From positions 1 through 64,000 of the forward strand of contig NZ_JACSRA010000020.1 of assembly GCF_014836335.1 (NCBI RefSeq): 64,000 nt of DNA, written 5' to 3'. Position numbers and translations under genes: made by a program. Origin of the DNA: Clostridium cibarium. Its GTDB lineage: Bacteria; Bacillota; Clostridia; Clostridiales; Clostridiaceae. Below, piece after piece: positions 26,440-35,061 of the stretch (position 1 is its first letter; each line of letters opens with the position of its first letter). The notes under the pieces are model-generated. The model saw nothing but the letters and a program-made list of their open reading frames with translations, was not told where the DNA came from and did not search any database.

Positions 26440-27990
26440 ATGAAAAAGATAAATTTTGAGAAAAAAATAATTTTAACAGCCGTTTTGATAACCTTTATTC
26501 CACTTGTCTTATCTTATATAGTGTTTCTACAAGATAAGCTGTCCTCTAATGAGAACAGAATAAAAATGAATTTAAAAACTACAGCTGTTAATATGAGTCA
26601 AAGTAATTTAATACAGGAAAAACTTTATAAGAGAGAAAATGATGGGTCAATACAAGAATACACTAAAAAGTTTATAAATGATCTTGGAGATATAGATTTA
26701 ATAGTTATTGGAGATATGACCGGAGAAAAGTATTCGCATTTAGATGAAACACAGGTTGGGAAAAAATATGTAAACAATGATAATAAAGAAGTTATTGAAA
26801 AAGGGACTAGCTATTATTCAACCATGGAAGGATCAATGGGATATACTTTAAGACGCTTTGAACCTATTATGTACGATGGTAAACAAGTTGGGTTTGTTAT
26901 GGTAGGAAAGTATTCTGATGATATAAGTCTAACTACTCGAAAGATTACTTTAACTTATACATTTTTGCTTATATTATCATTATCTATTGCAATTGTTATA
27001 CATAAAAGTCTAGCTAGAAAAGTTAAAAAGGCAATGCTTGGCATGGAGCCAGAAGAAATAACTATGCTATATAATCAAAAGAATATTATTATAAATAGTG
27101 TAAAGGATGGAATAATTGCTCTAGATAAAGAAAATAAGATAACTGATATAAATAATAATTGTTATAGACTTTTTGAAGATTTTTCTCCTGTAAAGACTAT
27201 AGATAAATTGTGGAGTTATATTGAGGCAAAAAAACCTTTTACGATGAAAGAAATGATAATTCAAGGAAAAAGAATATTTGTAACACTTAATCCTATTATT
27301 GAAGAGAAAAACTATTATGGAACTGTTATTACACTAATAGATAGAGAAGATATTAATAAGGTGGCAAAAGAGATAACAGGGATAGATGAAGTAGTAAAAA
27401 ATTTAAGAGCTAATGTTCATGAATTTAAAAATAACTTACATGTTATTGTAGGGTTACTTCAACTTAAAGAGTACGATGAAACTATCAAATATATACGAAA
27501 AATACAACAAGTTCAAGAAAATAATACAGTAAAATTCTTGAATATTGAAGATTACTATGTAAGAGCTTTAATGCTTAGCAGAGAACTTGTAGCTAAGGAA
27601 AGAAATATCGAGTTTGTTATTACAAAAGATTCTTTTTTATATGGAAAACATAATTTTATAGATTCTTATGATTTAGTAACTATTTTAGGTAACTTAATAG
27701 AAAATGCCTTTGAAGCTTGCACTATTGGAGAAAAAGATCGGAATAAAGTAGAAGTTTCGTTATGGGAAGATGATGATATAATTAAAATTATTGTTAAGGA
27801 TAATGGAAAAGCTATCGACAAAGAAATAAAGGAGAAAATATTTGTTGAGGGAGAATCAACAAAGGGGCAAGGAAGAGGAACGGGACTCTATTTAGTGAAG
27901 AGTAGAGTTGAACTTTATAATGGGGATATAAAGATAGATGAAGATAAAGATGGAAAAATTTTTATTATAACTATTTTAAAGGGAGAATAA
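26440..27990 (+). CDS. CitA/DcuS-type sensor histidine kinase
   Basis: Membrane sensor of 516 residues from ATG 26440, chosen because AAGGTGGTG lies 5-12 bases upstream; an upstream in-frame ATG at 26386 lacks an RBS. Two membrane segments (~9-30 and ~172-192) flank an extracytoplasmic PASTA/Cache-like (sCache/CitA PAS) domain with MGYTLRRFEPI and GFVMVGKYSDD. A cytoplasmic PAS domain follows, then the SPOB-type phosphoacceptor NVHEFKNNLHVI, and an HATPase with NLIENAFEA, DNGKAI and GRGTGLYLVKS. It forms a pair with the regulator 4 bases downstream and probably senses a carboxylic acid handled by the upstream genes. Confidence 0.93.
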   Translation: MKKINFEKKIILTAVLITFIPLVLSYIVFLQDKLSSNENRIKMNLKTTAVNMSQSNLIQEKLYKRENDGSIQEYTKKFINDLGDIDLIVIGDMTGEKYSHLDETQVGKKYVNNDNKEVIEKGTSYYSTMEGSMGYTLRRFEPIMYDGKQVGFVMVGKYSDDISLTTRKITLTYTFLLILSLSIAIVIHKSLARKVKKAMLGMEPEEITMLYNQKNIIINSVKDGIIALDKENKITDINNNCYRLFEDFSPVKTIDKLWSYIEAKKPFTMKEMIIQGKRIFVTLNPIIEEKNYYGTVITLIDREDINKVAKEITGIDEVVKNLRANVHEFKNNLHVIVGLLQLKEYDETIKYIRKIQQVQENNTVKFLNIEDYYVRALMLSRELVAKERNIEFVITKDSFLYGKHNFIDSYDLVTILGNLIENAFEACTIGEKDRNKVEVSLWEDDDIIKIIVKDNGKAIDKEIKEKIFVEGESTKGQGRGTGLYLVKSRVELYNGDIKIDEDKDGKIFIITILKGE

Positions 27991-27994
27991 ACTG

Positions 27995-28669
27995 ATGATA
28001 AAAGTATTGATAGTGGAAGATGATCCTATGGTATCACTAATAAATAGGAGATATTTAGAAAAGTTAGGTAATATAAAAATATATGGCCCAGTTACTACTG
28101 AGGAGGAAATAATTACAAACTTAATAAATGAAGAAATAGATTTGGTTTTGCTAGATATCTTTTTGCCTAAAAAGAGTGGACTGGATATTTTAAAGTCACT
28201 GAGAGATAAGAAGTATTTGGTTGATGTTATTATGATTACTGCAGCTAATAGTGTTGAAGAGTTAAAGAGAGCTTTTGCATATGGAGCTACAGATTATCTA
28301 GTTAAGCCTTTTGAATTTCCGAGATTTGAGGAAGCATTTAAAAAATATAAAAATAAGTATGAGATTTTAGTTAATGATAAAATAGTTAATCAGGAAGATA
28401 TAGATAGTATTCAAAATCTAAAGAATAGAGAAAAGGAATTAGTTCTTCCCAAAGGGTTAAATCAAAGGACTTTGGATAGAATTATCATGTTCTTAAATGA
28501 AAATTCAAATGAGATTTGGACATTAAGAGAGATAGCAAGCAAAATTAATATTAGCAATGTAACTGTTAAGAAATATATGGATTACCTTGAGGAGATTAAT
28601 AAAGTTGAGGTTAAGCCCACTTGTGGAAATGTAGGAAGGCCTGAATTGAAATATATTGTAAGAAATTAA
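27995..28669 (+). CDS. CitB/DcuR-type response regulator
   Basis: 224-residue DNA-binding partner of the preceding kinase. Receiver domain: acidic VEDDPM, phosphoacceptor Asp in DLVLLDIFLP (near 55), Thr in MITAAN and Lys in YLVKPFEF. The C-terminal helix-turn-helix (LREIASKINISNVTVKKYMDYLE) and the VGRPELKY ending are typical of the CitB family. It likely controls the AEC/dehydrogenase unit. No separate promoter is visible. Confidence 0.94.
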   Translation: MIKVLIVEDDPMVSLINRRYLEKLGNIKIYGPVTTEEEIITNLINEEIDLVLLDIFLPKKSGLDILKSLRDKKYLVDVIMITAANSVEELKRAFAYGATDYLVKPFEFPRFEEAFKKYKNKYEILVNDKIVNQEDIDSIQNLKNREKELVLPKGLNQRTLDRIIMFLNENSNEIWTLREIASKINISNVTVKKYMDYLEEINKVEVKPTCGNVGRPELKYIVRN

Positions 28670-28733
28670 AAGTTGTATCTTAAAAAGTATACTTGGATCT
28701 TCGCAGATTGATGTTGAATATTGTAAATAATAG

Positions 28734-29000
28734 GAGTATTATGTATATTATGATATACAATGTGTAATTGAAGGTACTGAAGTTATGTATTATGCTCCTG
28801 TGGAAACTTTAGAAATGTATGAAAATAACTTAGAGGAAAAGGACGTAGCATTTTTCAAGGATATAGAGCATAGTTCTAAATTAGAAATAAATAGTGGTGA
28901 ATATGCAATTTTCTTTCCAGAAGATGGGCATAAGCCATGCTGTGCTTTAGATGCTCCTTCTAAGGTTAAGAAGATTGTAGTAAAGGTTGCTTGTGAATAG
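28734..29000 (+). pseudogene. C-terminal remnant of a YhcH/YjgK/YiaL family protein
   Basis: The open frame from just after TAG 28731-28733 reads DIQCVIEGTEVMYYAPVET, then AIFFPEDGHKPCC and PSKVKKIVVKV. This is the second half of the YhcH/YjgK/YiaL (DUF386) cupin-like family, normally ~150 residues. The first ~65 residues are missing; sequence before 28734 contains stops. An ATG at 28785 could still give a 71-residue product but has no good RBS. The rest is well conserved, including the His/Glu metal-site residues of the last strands. I read it as a truncated gene. Confidence 0.75.
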
Positions 29001-29030
29001 TTTTATAAGGTAAATTAAATATTTATCAAT

Positions 29031-29071
29031 AAAGAATTGGTCGATTATGTCATATAGCCAGTTCTTTTTTT
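29031..29071 (+). terminator. Terminator after the YhcH remnant
   Basis: AAAGAATTGG pairs with CCAGTTCTTT and runs into seven T residues. Its survival supports a formerly functional gene upstream. Confidence 0.75.
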
Positions 29072-29338
29072 ATATTAAAAAATCAGCTAAGGCATCTTGA
29101 ATTTGTTTTTAGTAGTTAAATGAAGAATAAATTGATAAAAAGATTAATAATCATGTCAAAGACAATATTTAAATCAGCAAATATTTTGTATAATAGTAGC
29201 TAAATTTTCAACTCTATGACTTATTACTTGTGAAAAATTTAAAAATAATAGCGTTTCATTTAAAAGATGTTGAACTTTTGGTAAAATGTAAAATGCAGTT
29301 CTTTTATTTTTGAATTAGATAATAATAGGAGGAATTAC

Positions 29339-30766
29339 ATGATACAAGAAGAAAAAAAATTAAGATGGTATAACCTTGCATTAATGGCCTTTGTTGCAGT
29401 TTGGGGATTTGGTAACGTTGTTAACAATTTTGCAAATCAAGGACTTACAGTTATAATATCTTGGGTATTAATCATAGGATTATATTTTGTTCCATATGCC
29501 TTAATGGTTGGTGAACTTGGATCAGTATTTAAAGATGGAAAAGCTGGAGTAAGCTCATGGATAAGAGAAACTATGGGAGCTCAACTGGCTTATTTTGCAG
29601 GGTGGACATACTGGGTAGTTCATATACCATATTTAGCACAAAAACCTCAAGCTATTTTAATAGCATTAGGGTGGGCTATTGAAGGTGATGGAAACTTAGT
29701 TAGTGGAATGAATACAATGGTAGCACAAACAATAATATTAGCTGTATTTTTATTCTTTGTATGGGTAGCATCGAGAGGTATTACTTCATTAAAAAGAATA
29801 GGAACAATAGCTGGAACTGCAACGTTTGTAATGTCCATGCTTTATATTTTATTAGTTATTACAGCACCTGCACTTACAGGAATGTCAATAGCCACTACAA
29901 AAATAGGTTTTGACACAATAGTACCAAAGTTTGATTTTACTTATCTTACAACTCTATCAATGTTGGTATTTGCAGTTGGTGGAGCAGAAAAGATATCACC
30001 ATATGTAAATAATACAAAAAATCCTACTAAGGAATTTCCAAGAGGGATGATAGTCCTGGCTATAATGGTTACTATATCAGCAATATTAGGATCAATAGCT
30101 ATGGGAATGATGTTTAATGCAAACGCAATTCCAAAAGATCTTATGATGAATGGGCAATACTATGCATTTAAGATGCTAGGTGAATATTATGGAGTAGGAA
30201 ATGTATTCTTAATAGTTTATGCTATAGCAAATATGACAGCTCAAATATCAGCTTTAGTATTCTCAATAGATGCACCACTTAAAGTATTGCTTGCAGATAC
30301 AGATGATAATTTTGTACCTAAAGCATTAACAAAAGTGAATGAGCATGGGGCACCTATAAATGGATATTATATGACTACTACATTGGTAGGAATATTAATA
30401 ATTGTTCCAGCATTAGGTATTGGTGATATGAATGAGTTGTTTAATTGGTTATTAAAACTTAATTCAGTTGTAATGCCACTTAGATATCTTTGGGTATTCT
30501 TGGCGTTTATAGCGTTGAAGAAAGCTGCTGATAAATATAAATCAGAATACAAATTTGTTAAAAACAACAACTTAGCTTTAGGAATTGGAGTATGGTGTTT
30601 TGTATTTACTGCTTTTGCTTGTATAATGGGGATGTTCCCAACAGGTATGGAGACATTTTCTGGAGATTGGTGGTTTAGACTAGGATTAAATGTAGCAACA
30701 CCATTTGTACTTTTAGGTTTAGGGCTTATTTTACCTAAAATTGCAAGAAGAAATAAAGCTTATTAA
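29339..30766 (+). CDS. APC family amino acid permease
   Basis: 475-residue, twelve-segment secondary transporter of the amino acid-polyamine-organocation superfamily. It shows a GFGNVVNNFANQG motif in the first helix, PYALMVGELGSVF, a long first cytoplasmic loop, and GGAEKISPYVNNTKNP after helix 6, typical of glutamate/GABA antiporter-like permeases. GGAGGAA precedes the ATG. A possible -10 box (TATAAT 29189-29194) lies 150 bases upstream; otherwise 29072-29338 shows only AT-rich leader. It stands alone with its own terminator. Substrate unknown. Confidence 0.9.
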   Translation: MIQEEKKLRWYNLALMAFVAVWGFGNVVNNFANQGLTVIISWVLIIGLYFVPYALMVGELGSVFKDGKAGVSSWIRETMGAQLAYFAGWTYWVVHIPYLAQKPQAILIALGWAIEGDGNLVSGMNTMVAQTIILAVFLFFVWVASRGITSLKRIGTIAGTATFVMSMLYILLVITAPALTGMSIATTKIGFDTIVPKFDFTYLTTLSMLVFAVGGAEKISPYVNNTKNPTKEFPRGMIVLAIMVTISAILGSIAMGMMFNANAIPKDLMMNGQYYAFKMLGEYYGVGNVFLIVYAIANMTAQISALVFSIDAPLKVLLADTDDNFVPKALTKVNEHGAPINGYYMTTTLVGILIIVPALGIGDMNELFNWLLKLNSVVMPLRYLWVFLAFIALKKAADKYKSEYKFVKNNNLALGIGVWCFVFTAFACIMGMFPTGMETFSGDWWFRLGLNVATPFVLLGLGLILPKIARRNKAY

Positions 30767-30783
30767 ATATATTTTAATTTTTA

Positions 30784-30809
30784 GGGTGCTCGAAAGAGTG
30801 CCCTTTTTT
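30784..30809 (+). terminator. Terminator after the APC permease
   Basis: GGGTGCTC, GAAA loop, GAGTGCCC and six T residues. Confidence 0.9.
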
Positions 30810-31145
30810 AAAAAATGTTGCGTTAGATTTCATTTAAAAAAAGAAGAACTTTAAGTAGACAGATTTATAAGGAAAAGGTGATAAATGAGATTATATTAAG
30901 CTCCTTTCACTGTAAAAGGGTATAAGATGATGTTGAGTTCTCAGGCTATGGCAGCTAATGCAGTATTTTGATGAATTTTTCAAGAAAATATAATTTGATT
31001 GGAGTTAGTAGAGAAGAAATTGGACTTTATAGAATTGTATTTAAGTTGATATTTTAAGAAAATATTAATGTATTTTTGTCTTTATATCGTCAAATTATAA
31101 TTGTATAATAAGATAAAATAATTAATACGAGCAGAGGTAAGGCAT
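30810..31145. other. Intergenic region without recognisable gene
   Basis: Only very short open frames occur (for example MMLSSQAMAANAVF at 30927-30971 without RBS). No repeat, riboswitch or terminator is evident. The last ~60 bases act as leader for the small membrane protein. Confidence 0.4.
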
Positions 31146-31409
31146 ATGAATAAGATTGATTTTAAACCTATTCTATATATTTTAATTGGAGTTTTAGCTA
31201 TAGGGCTATTTTTTAAGGTACTACCATACTTGCTTATTGGAGGGTTTGTAATTTATGTAGTTTTAAAAGTTTATGGATTCTTTAAGAGCAAATCTATTAA
31301 AAATAGTAATAAATCAGCAAGCTATACGTATGATACTAATACCCAAAGCTATGCTGAAGACGATGTTGATACTAGTGAGGCAATTGATGTTGACTATAAG
31401 GATGTTTAA
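31146..31409 (+). CDS. Small membrane protein of unknown function
   Basis: 87 residues with two closely spaced hydrophobic segments (about 9-26 and 29-46). A basic stretch (KSKSIKNSNK) and an acidic, Ser/Thr-rich tail (AEDDVDTSEAIDVDYKDV) follow. AGAGGTAAGG lies before the ATG. A good terminator follows within ten bases, which supports it being expressed. No family recognised. Confidence 0.75.
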   Translation: MNKIDFKPILYILIGVLAIGLFFKVLPYLLIGGFVIYVVLKVYGFFKSKSIKNSNKSASYTYDTNTQSYAEDDVDTSEAIDVDYKDV

Positions 31410-31417
31410 TTAAGAAG

Positions 31418-31441
31418 AAAGACCGTAAGAGGTCTTTTTTT
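31418..31441 (+). terminator. Terminator after small membrane protein
   Basis: AAAGACC, short loop, GGTCTTT and a T run. Confidence 0.85.
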
Positions 31442-31477
31442 ATTATTTTAGTATAATTTAATAAAAAGTATTCTCAA

Positions 31478-31510
31478 AGACTGTCTCTTGTAGTAAGAGG
31501 CAGTTTTTTT
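31478..31510 (+). terminator. Second terminator in tandem
   Basis: ACTGTCTCTT pairs with AAGAGGCAGT around TGTAG-like loop, followed by seven T residues. It lies 37 bases after the first terminator with no gene between. Confidence 0.85.
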
Positions 31511-31647
31511 CTAAATTGCATTCTATTGATAGAAAAAAGATATAACTTATATGATAAATGTTATGAAATTTAATTATGCAGAGCATATAATTTGTAGGTA
31601 TAAATAAAAAAGGTAGGTAAAAAAACGCGAAAATTTCCTAAAAACTA

Positions 31648-31676
31648 TTTACTTTGCTAAAAAAATGTAATAGAAT
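31648..31676 (+). promoter_or_regulatory. Probable promoter of the PTS locus
   Basis: TTTACT and TAGAAT separated by exactly 17 bases, ~160 bases before the IIB-like gene. The rest of 31511-31838 is AT-rich leader without other recognisable structure. Confidence 0.45.
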
Positions 31677-31838
31677 ATGTATGTAAAGATTTTCATGGAA
31701 GAAATAATCAGTATATCATATATATTCATAAAAAGTATATATATAAATATAATGGTGTAATTATAAAAACAAGAATATAGTAAATGTAATTCAATATACT
31801 AATATAAGTAGAATATTAAATAGGAGGGATTTAAAGTA

Positions 31839-32153
31839 ATGAGTAACGTATTAGTTATAAGTAAAGGAACTGGACAAGCTAAATCGTTTCAAAAATTCAT
31901 GGATGATTATACTGTGAAAAATAACTTGCCAATTGAATGGATTTATTCAACGGATAAAAATTATCTTGATGAAATATCATCAAAAGAAATAAAAGTAGTT
32001 ATAATTTCACCAGAAGTAATGTTGGTTGAAGAAACCATAAAGTCTGAATTAAATTCAAAAGGAATAAAATATATTTCAATTAAGCCATCGGCTTTTGGAT
32101 TGAAACAAACTGAAAAGTTCATGCCAGATGTTTTAAAATACATTGAAGAATAA
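31839..32153 (+). CDS. PTS IIB-like protein (lactose/cellobiose type) lacking the active-site cysteine
   Basis: 104 residues, alpha/beta, the size and fold order of cellobiose-type IIB. It starts with VLVISKGTGQAKSFQ where IIB proteins carry the phosphorylated Cys in a loop such as FCSAGMSTS, and later has VVIISPEVMLVE and KYISIKPSAFG like the IIB strands. The positions where Cys would be are Ser8 and Lys9; there is no cysteine in the protein. Strong GGAGGG RBS. It precedes an unknown gene and a IIC gene. It could be a regulatory or degenerate IIB. Family assignment is by fold pattern. Confidence 0.7.
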   Translation: MSNVLVISKGTGQAKSFQKFMDDYTVKNNLPIEWIYSTDKNYLDEISSKEIKVVIISPEVMLVEETIKSELNSKGIKYISIKPSAFGLKQTEKFMPDVLKYIEE

Positions 32154-32173
32154 AGTTTATTAGGGTGATAAAA

Positions 32174-32482
32174 ATGGGAGATGTCATTTTTACTAGAGAA
32201 TATCAAAATGTACAAAGTCTTTCAGATTATAAAATAATTATAAATGAGAAAGAAGTAAATTCTATATCCAATGGATCTAGAAAGGTAATAAGCTTAAAAC
32301 CTGGAGAGTACGAGATTTATGTGAAATGTATGGGAGCACAAAGTCCGATTAAACAGGTGAGAATAAATAACAATGAAACATTAAGATTAAGTTGTGGATC
32401 AAATGTTACTGGACTTAAGGTAGCCTTTAGTTGGTTATTTATGTTTGGTAAAAAAAGTCTTTATTTGAAAGAAACGATTTAA
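32174..32482 (+). CDS. Unknown beta-rich protein in PTS locus
   Basis: About 103-105 residues. The likely start is ATG 32174 after AGGGTGATAAAA; an in-frame ATA codon at 32165 is not credible. The sequence looks like a small beta-sandwich (YKIIINEKEVNS, SLKPGEYEIYVK, KQVRINNNETLRLSCG) ending in a hydrophobic/basic tail (AFSWLFMFGKKSLYL). The pattern recalls PEGA-like or pilus-type carbohydrate/protein-binding sandwiches, but no family is certain. It is 20 bases after the IIB-like gene, so the two are probably co-transcribed. Confidence 0.65.
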   Translation: MGDVIFTREYQNVQSLSDYKIIINEKEVNSISNGSRKVISLKPGEYEIYVKCMGAQSPIKQVRINNNETLRLSCGSNVTGLKVAFSWLFMFGKKSLYLKETI

Positions 32483-32681
32483 ACATTATGTTCTAAAATT
32501 AATAACATAGTAATAATTATTTACTATGTAGAGATTTAAAGGGTTAACATTTTTAGGGAAGAAAAATGTAAATGATTAAATTTGCTATGTATGATTTTTT
32601 GTTTAGATTTTTTACTAATAGTAAAAGATTTAAGTAGAGAACATTCATATATATCAAAATTATTATTAGGGGGGAAAAAAA

Positions 32682-34067
32682 ATGAATTTTATGGACAAAC
32701 TTTCTGCATCACTTGAAAAATTCTTATTACCAATTGCACAAAAAATTGGTAGTCAAAGGCATTTGGTTGCTTTAAAAGATGGATTTATTGCTATTTTAAC
32801 TGCTAATATGGCTGGAGCTATTGCCGTAATGATCAATTGCGTTTTCTTGACAAATGATTCGTTAATAGGTAAACAGTTAAACAATTTAGGTTTTTGGAAG
32901 GATACTGTACAACCATTTCTTGATAAATGGATTATAAATATTGGTTGGGCTGTTCAGCAAGGAACACTTAAGATTATATGCGTATTATTACTAGTAACAA
33001 TTGCATATTCTTTAGCAAAATCATATGAATCAGATGCTTTATCGGCTGCTGTAATTTCAGTTGCATCATATTTTGCTCTATTACCATCAAGCCTTACTAA
33101 GGATGTATTTACAATGAAAGATGGTAGTTATGTTGAAGGAGTTAAAGATGTATTTTCACTTAATTTTATGGGTGCAAATTCTATGTTTGCTGCTATTATA
33201 ACTGCTTTTATAGCAACAGAAATTTTTGTTAGAATCACTAAAAAGGGTTGGGTTGTTAAAATGCCTGAAACAGTGCCACCAGCAGTGTCTAAGTCATTTG
33301 CAGCAATAATTCCAGGATCTATAACTTTGGTATTTTTTGGATTTATAAATGTTTTCTTTAATAATGTTTTCAGCAAAGATCTTCCAACTTGGATTTTTGA
33401 TACTATTCAATCACCATTGATGAGTTTAGGTCAATCACCATTTACGTATATATTATTAATATTTATTGCACAGTTCTTATGGTTCTTTGGTTTACATGGT
33501 ATGAATATAGCAGAAGGTGTTCTTACACCAATGTATAAGCCAGCACTACTTGAGAATACTGATTTGGTATCAAGGGGATTAGAACCAAAATATATTTTAA
33601 CTAGAAACTTTGTTGATGTTTATGGTTCATTAGGTGGATCAGGTGCAACAGGTGCATTAGTAATTGCAATATTTATATTCTCTAAGAAACAAGAATCTAA
33701 GGAACTTGCAAAATTAGCTACAGCTCCTGCTATATTCCAAATTAATGAACCAGTTATATTTGGTTTACCAATAGTTTTGAATGTAGTTTACTTTATACCA
33801 TTTATACTTACTTCACCAATATTACTAGGTATTGCATATTTCTTTACATCCATAGGTGTTGTAGATTATATTTCTCAGGATCCAGGTTGGACTTGTCCTC
33901 CAATTTTCTCAGCTTTCTTTGCTACTAATGGAGACTTTAAAGCAGCAATACTTGCAGCTGCGTTATTAGCTTTAGCTGTAGTTATATATGCTCCATTTGT
34001 AATAGTTTCAAATAGAATGGCAAGTGTTGAGGAAGAGTATGATGCTGGAAACAGTACAAATGCTTAA
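32682..34067 (+). CDS. PTS IIC component, lactose/cellobiose family
   Basis: 461-residue sugar-transporting membrane subunit. It starts with a typical amphipathic N-terminus (MDKLSASLEKFLLPIAQKI), then about ten hydrophobic segments. The conserved IIC motifs FFGLHGMNI (substrate-site region, near 270), GGSGATGALV and NEPVIFGLPIVLN with the essential Glu are intact. GGGGGG RBS. The neighbouring IIB-like protein has no cysteine, and no IIA gene is nearby, so energy coupling must use components from elsewhere. Likely substrate is a beta-glucoside or related disaccharide. Confidence 0.92.
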   Translation: MNFMDKLSASLEKFLLPIAQKIGSQRHLVALKDGFIAILTANMAGAIAVMINCVFLTNDSLIGKQLNNLGFWKDTVQPFLDKWIINIGWAVQQGTLKIICVLLLVTIAYSLAKSYESDALSAAVISVASYFALLPSSLTKDVFTMKDGSYVEGVKDVFSLNFMGANSMFAAIITAFIATEIFVRITKKGWVVKMPETVPPAVSKSFAAIIPGSITLVFFGFINVFFNNVFSKDLPTWIFDTIQSPLMSLGQSPFTYILLIFIAQFLWFFGLHGMNIAEGVLTPMYKPALLENTDLVSRGLEPKYILTRNFVDVYGSLGGSGATGALVIAIFIFSKKQESKELAKLATAPAIFQINEPVIFGLPIVLNVVYFIPFILTSPILLGIAYFFTSIGVVDYISQDPGWTCPPIFSAFFATNGDFKAAILAAALLALAVVIYAPFVIVSNRMASVEEEYDAGNSTNA

Positions 34068-34092
34068 TTTAGTGTAAAATTATATAATATAG

Positions 34093-34122
34093 GAATGCAT
34101 AAGCTTTGCTTATGCATTCTTT
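34093..34122 (+). terminator. Terminator after PTS IIC gene
   Basis: GAATGCATAAGC pairs perfectly with GCTTATGCATTC around TTT; a short T tail follows. Confidence 0.85.
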
Positions 34123-34167
34123 ATTAGTATAATAATAGCAAAAGAATAAAAAAATGGAGGTTTATAT

Positions 34168-34818
34168 ATGGCGTTCTCAAACTCAGCGATAATTAAATAT
34201 TCAGTTGAAAAGGTTTTTAATGTATTTGTAAGATCTGCAAAAAGAGATTTTCCTAAATTTAATGAAAATAACCCAATAGGGGTTTCTGTAACAAAGAAGG
34301 TTGGAGCGTATTCTGCTCAAAATTCCACATTGAAGGTTGAAATTACGGATTATAAAAAGAATGAATTATATCAAATCACAAGTACAAGTCATGATAGAGT
34401 ATATTATTCCACTTATGAATTTGAAGTAGTAGATGAAAATTTTACAAGGATTACATTAACAGAAGAAGATAAAACTAAAGGATTCTTTTCTTGGTTTAAT
34501 GTGATAATGCAAAATGTTCTTTTCAAAAATAGAGTGAAGAGGAGATTTAAGTTTTTTCTAGAAGGTCTTCAAAGAGAAGTTGAAATATATGATGAGAAGT
34601 TAGCAAAGAATTCTAGGTCGAGAGCTGAAGAAGCAAAAAAAATTGAGGAAAAGGCTGAGGCTAGAAGAGCTAAGGAAGCTGCATTAAAAGCTGCAAAGGA
34701 AGCTGAGGAAGCTAAACTTGCAGCCGAAAAGGCTATTGAAGAAGCAAAATTATTAGAGAAGCAAGCAGAGATAGCTATGAAAGAGACTGAAGAAAAGGCT
34801 GTAGAAGAAGTTGAATAA
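34168..34818 (+). CDS. DUF3284-like protein with long C-terminal coiled coil
   Basis: 216 residues. The first ~140 resemble the DUF3284 / SRPBCC-like domain often found beside PTS genes (SVEKVFNVFVRSAKRD, YYSTYEFEV, FKFFLEGLQREV). The last ~70 residues are an Ala/Glu/Lys-rich helix (EEAKKIEEKAEARRAKEAA and onward) that would form a coiled coil; this extension is unusual for a domain that otherwise is ~140 residues. No signal or membrane segment. GGAGG precedes the ATG. The family name is from memory of its pattern and PTS context. Confidence 0.75.
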   Translation: MAFSNSAIIKYSVEKVFNVFVRSAKRDFPKFNENNPIGVSVTKKVGAYSAQNSTLKVEITDYKKNELYQITSTSHDRVYYSTYEFEVVDENFTRITLTEEDKTKGFFSWFNVIMQNVLFKNRVKRRFKFFLEGLQREVEIYDEKLAKNSRSRAEEAKKIEEKAEARRAKEAALKAAKEAEEAKLAAEKAIEEAKLLEKQAEIAMKETEEKAVEEVE

Positions 34819-34828
34819 TGTTGTTAAT

Positions 34829-34863
34829 AAAAAGCATGGGACCAATATCACCTATGCTTTTTT
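34829..34863 (+). terminator. Terminator after the DUF3284-like gene
   Basis: AAAAAGCATGGG pairs with CCTATGCTTTTT and is followed by T residues. Confidence 0.85.
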
Positions 34864-35061
34864 AAATTCTCTATTTTCTGTACTAGATAGAGGTGTTGGA
34901 ATTTGCATAATATATAATGATATAGTCCTGCTAAAAATATTATCTTTTTTTATAATTTAAATGAATAATGATTTTAGTTAGGAAAAATAGTATAATAAAA
35001 CCTAAGGATATATAATGGTTTGCCCTATTTTGGAAAACTGTTATAAATATAGGAGGAAAAC

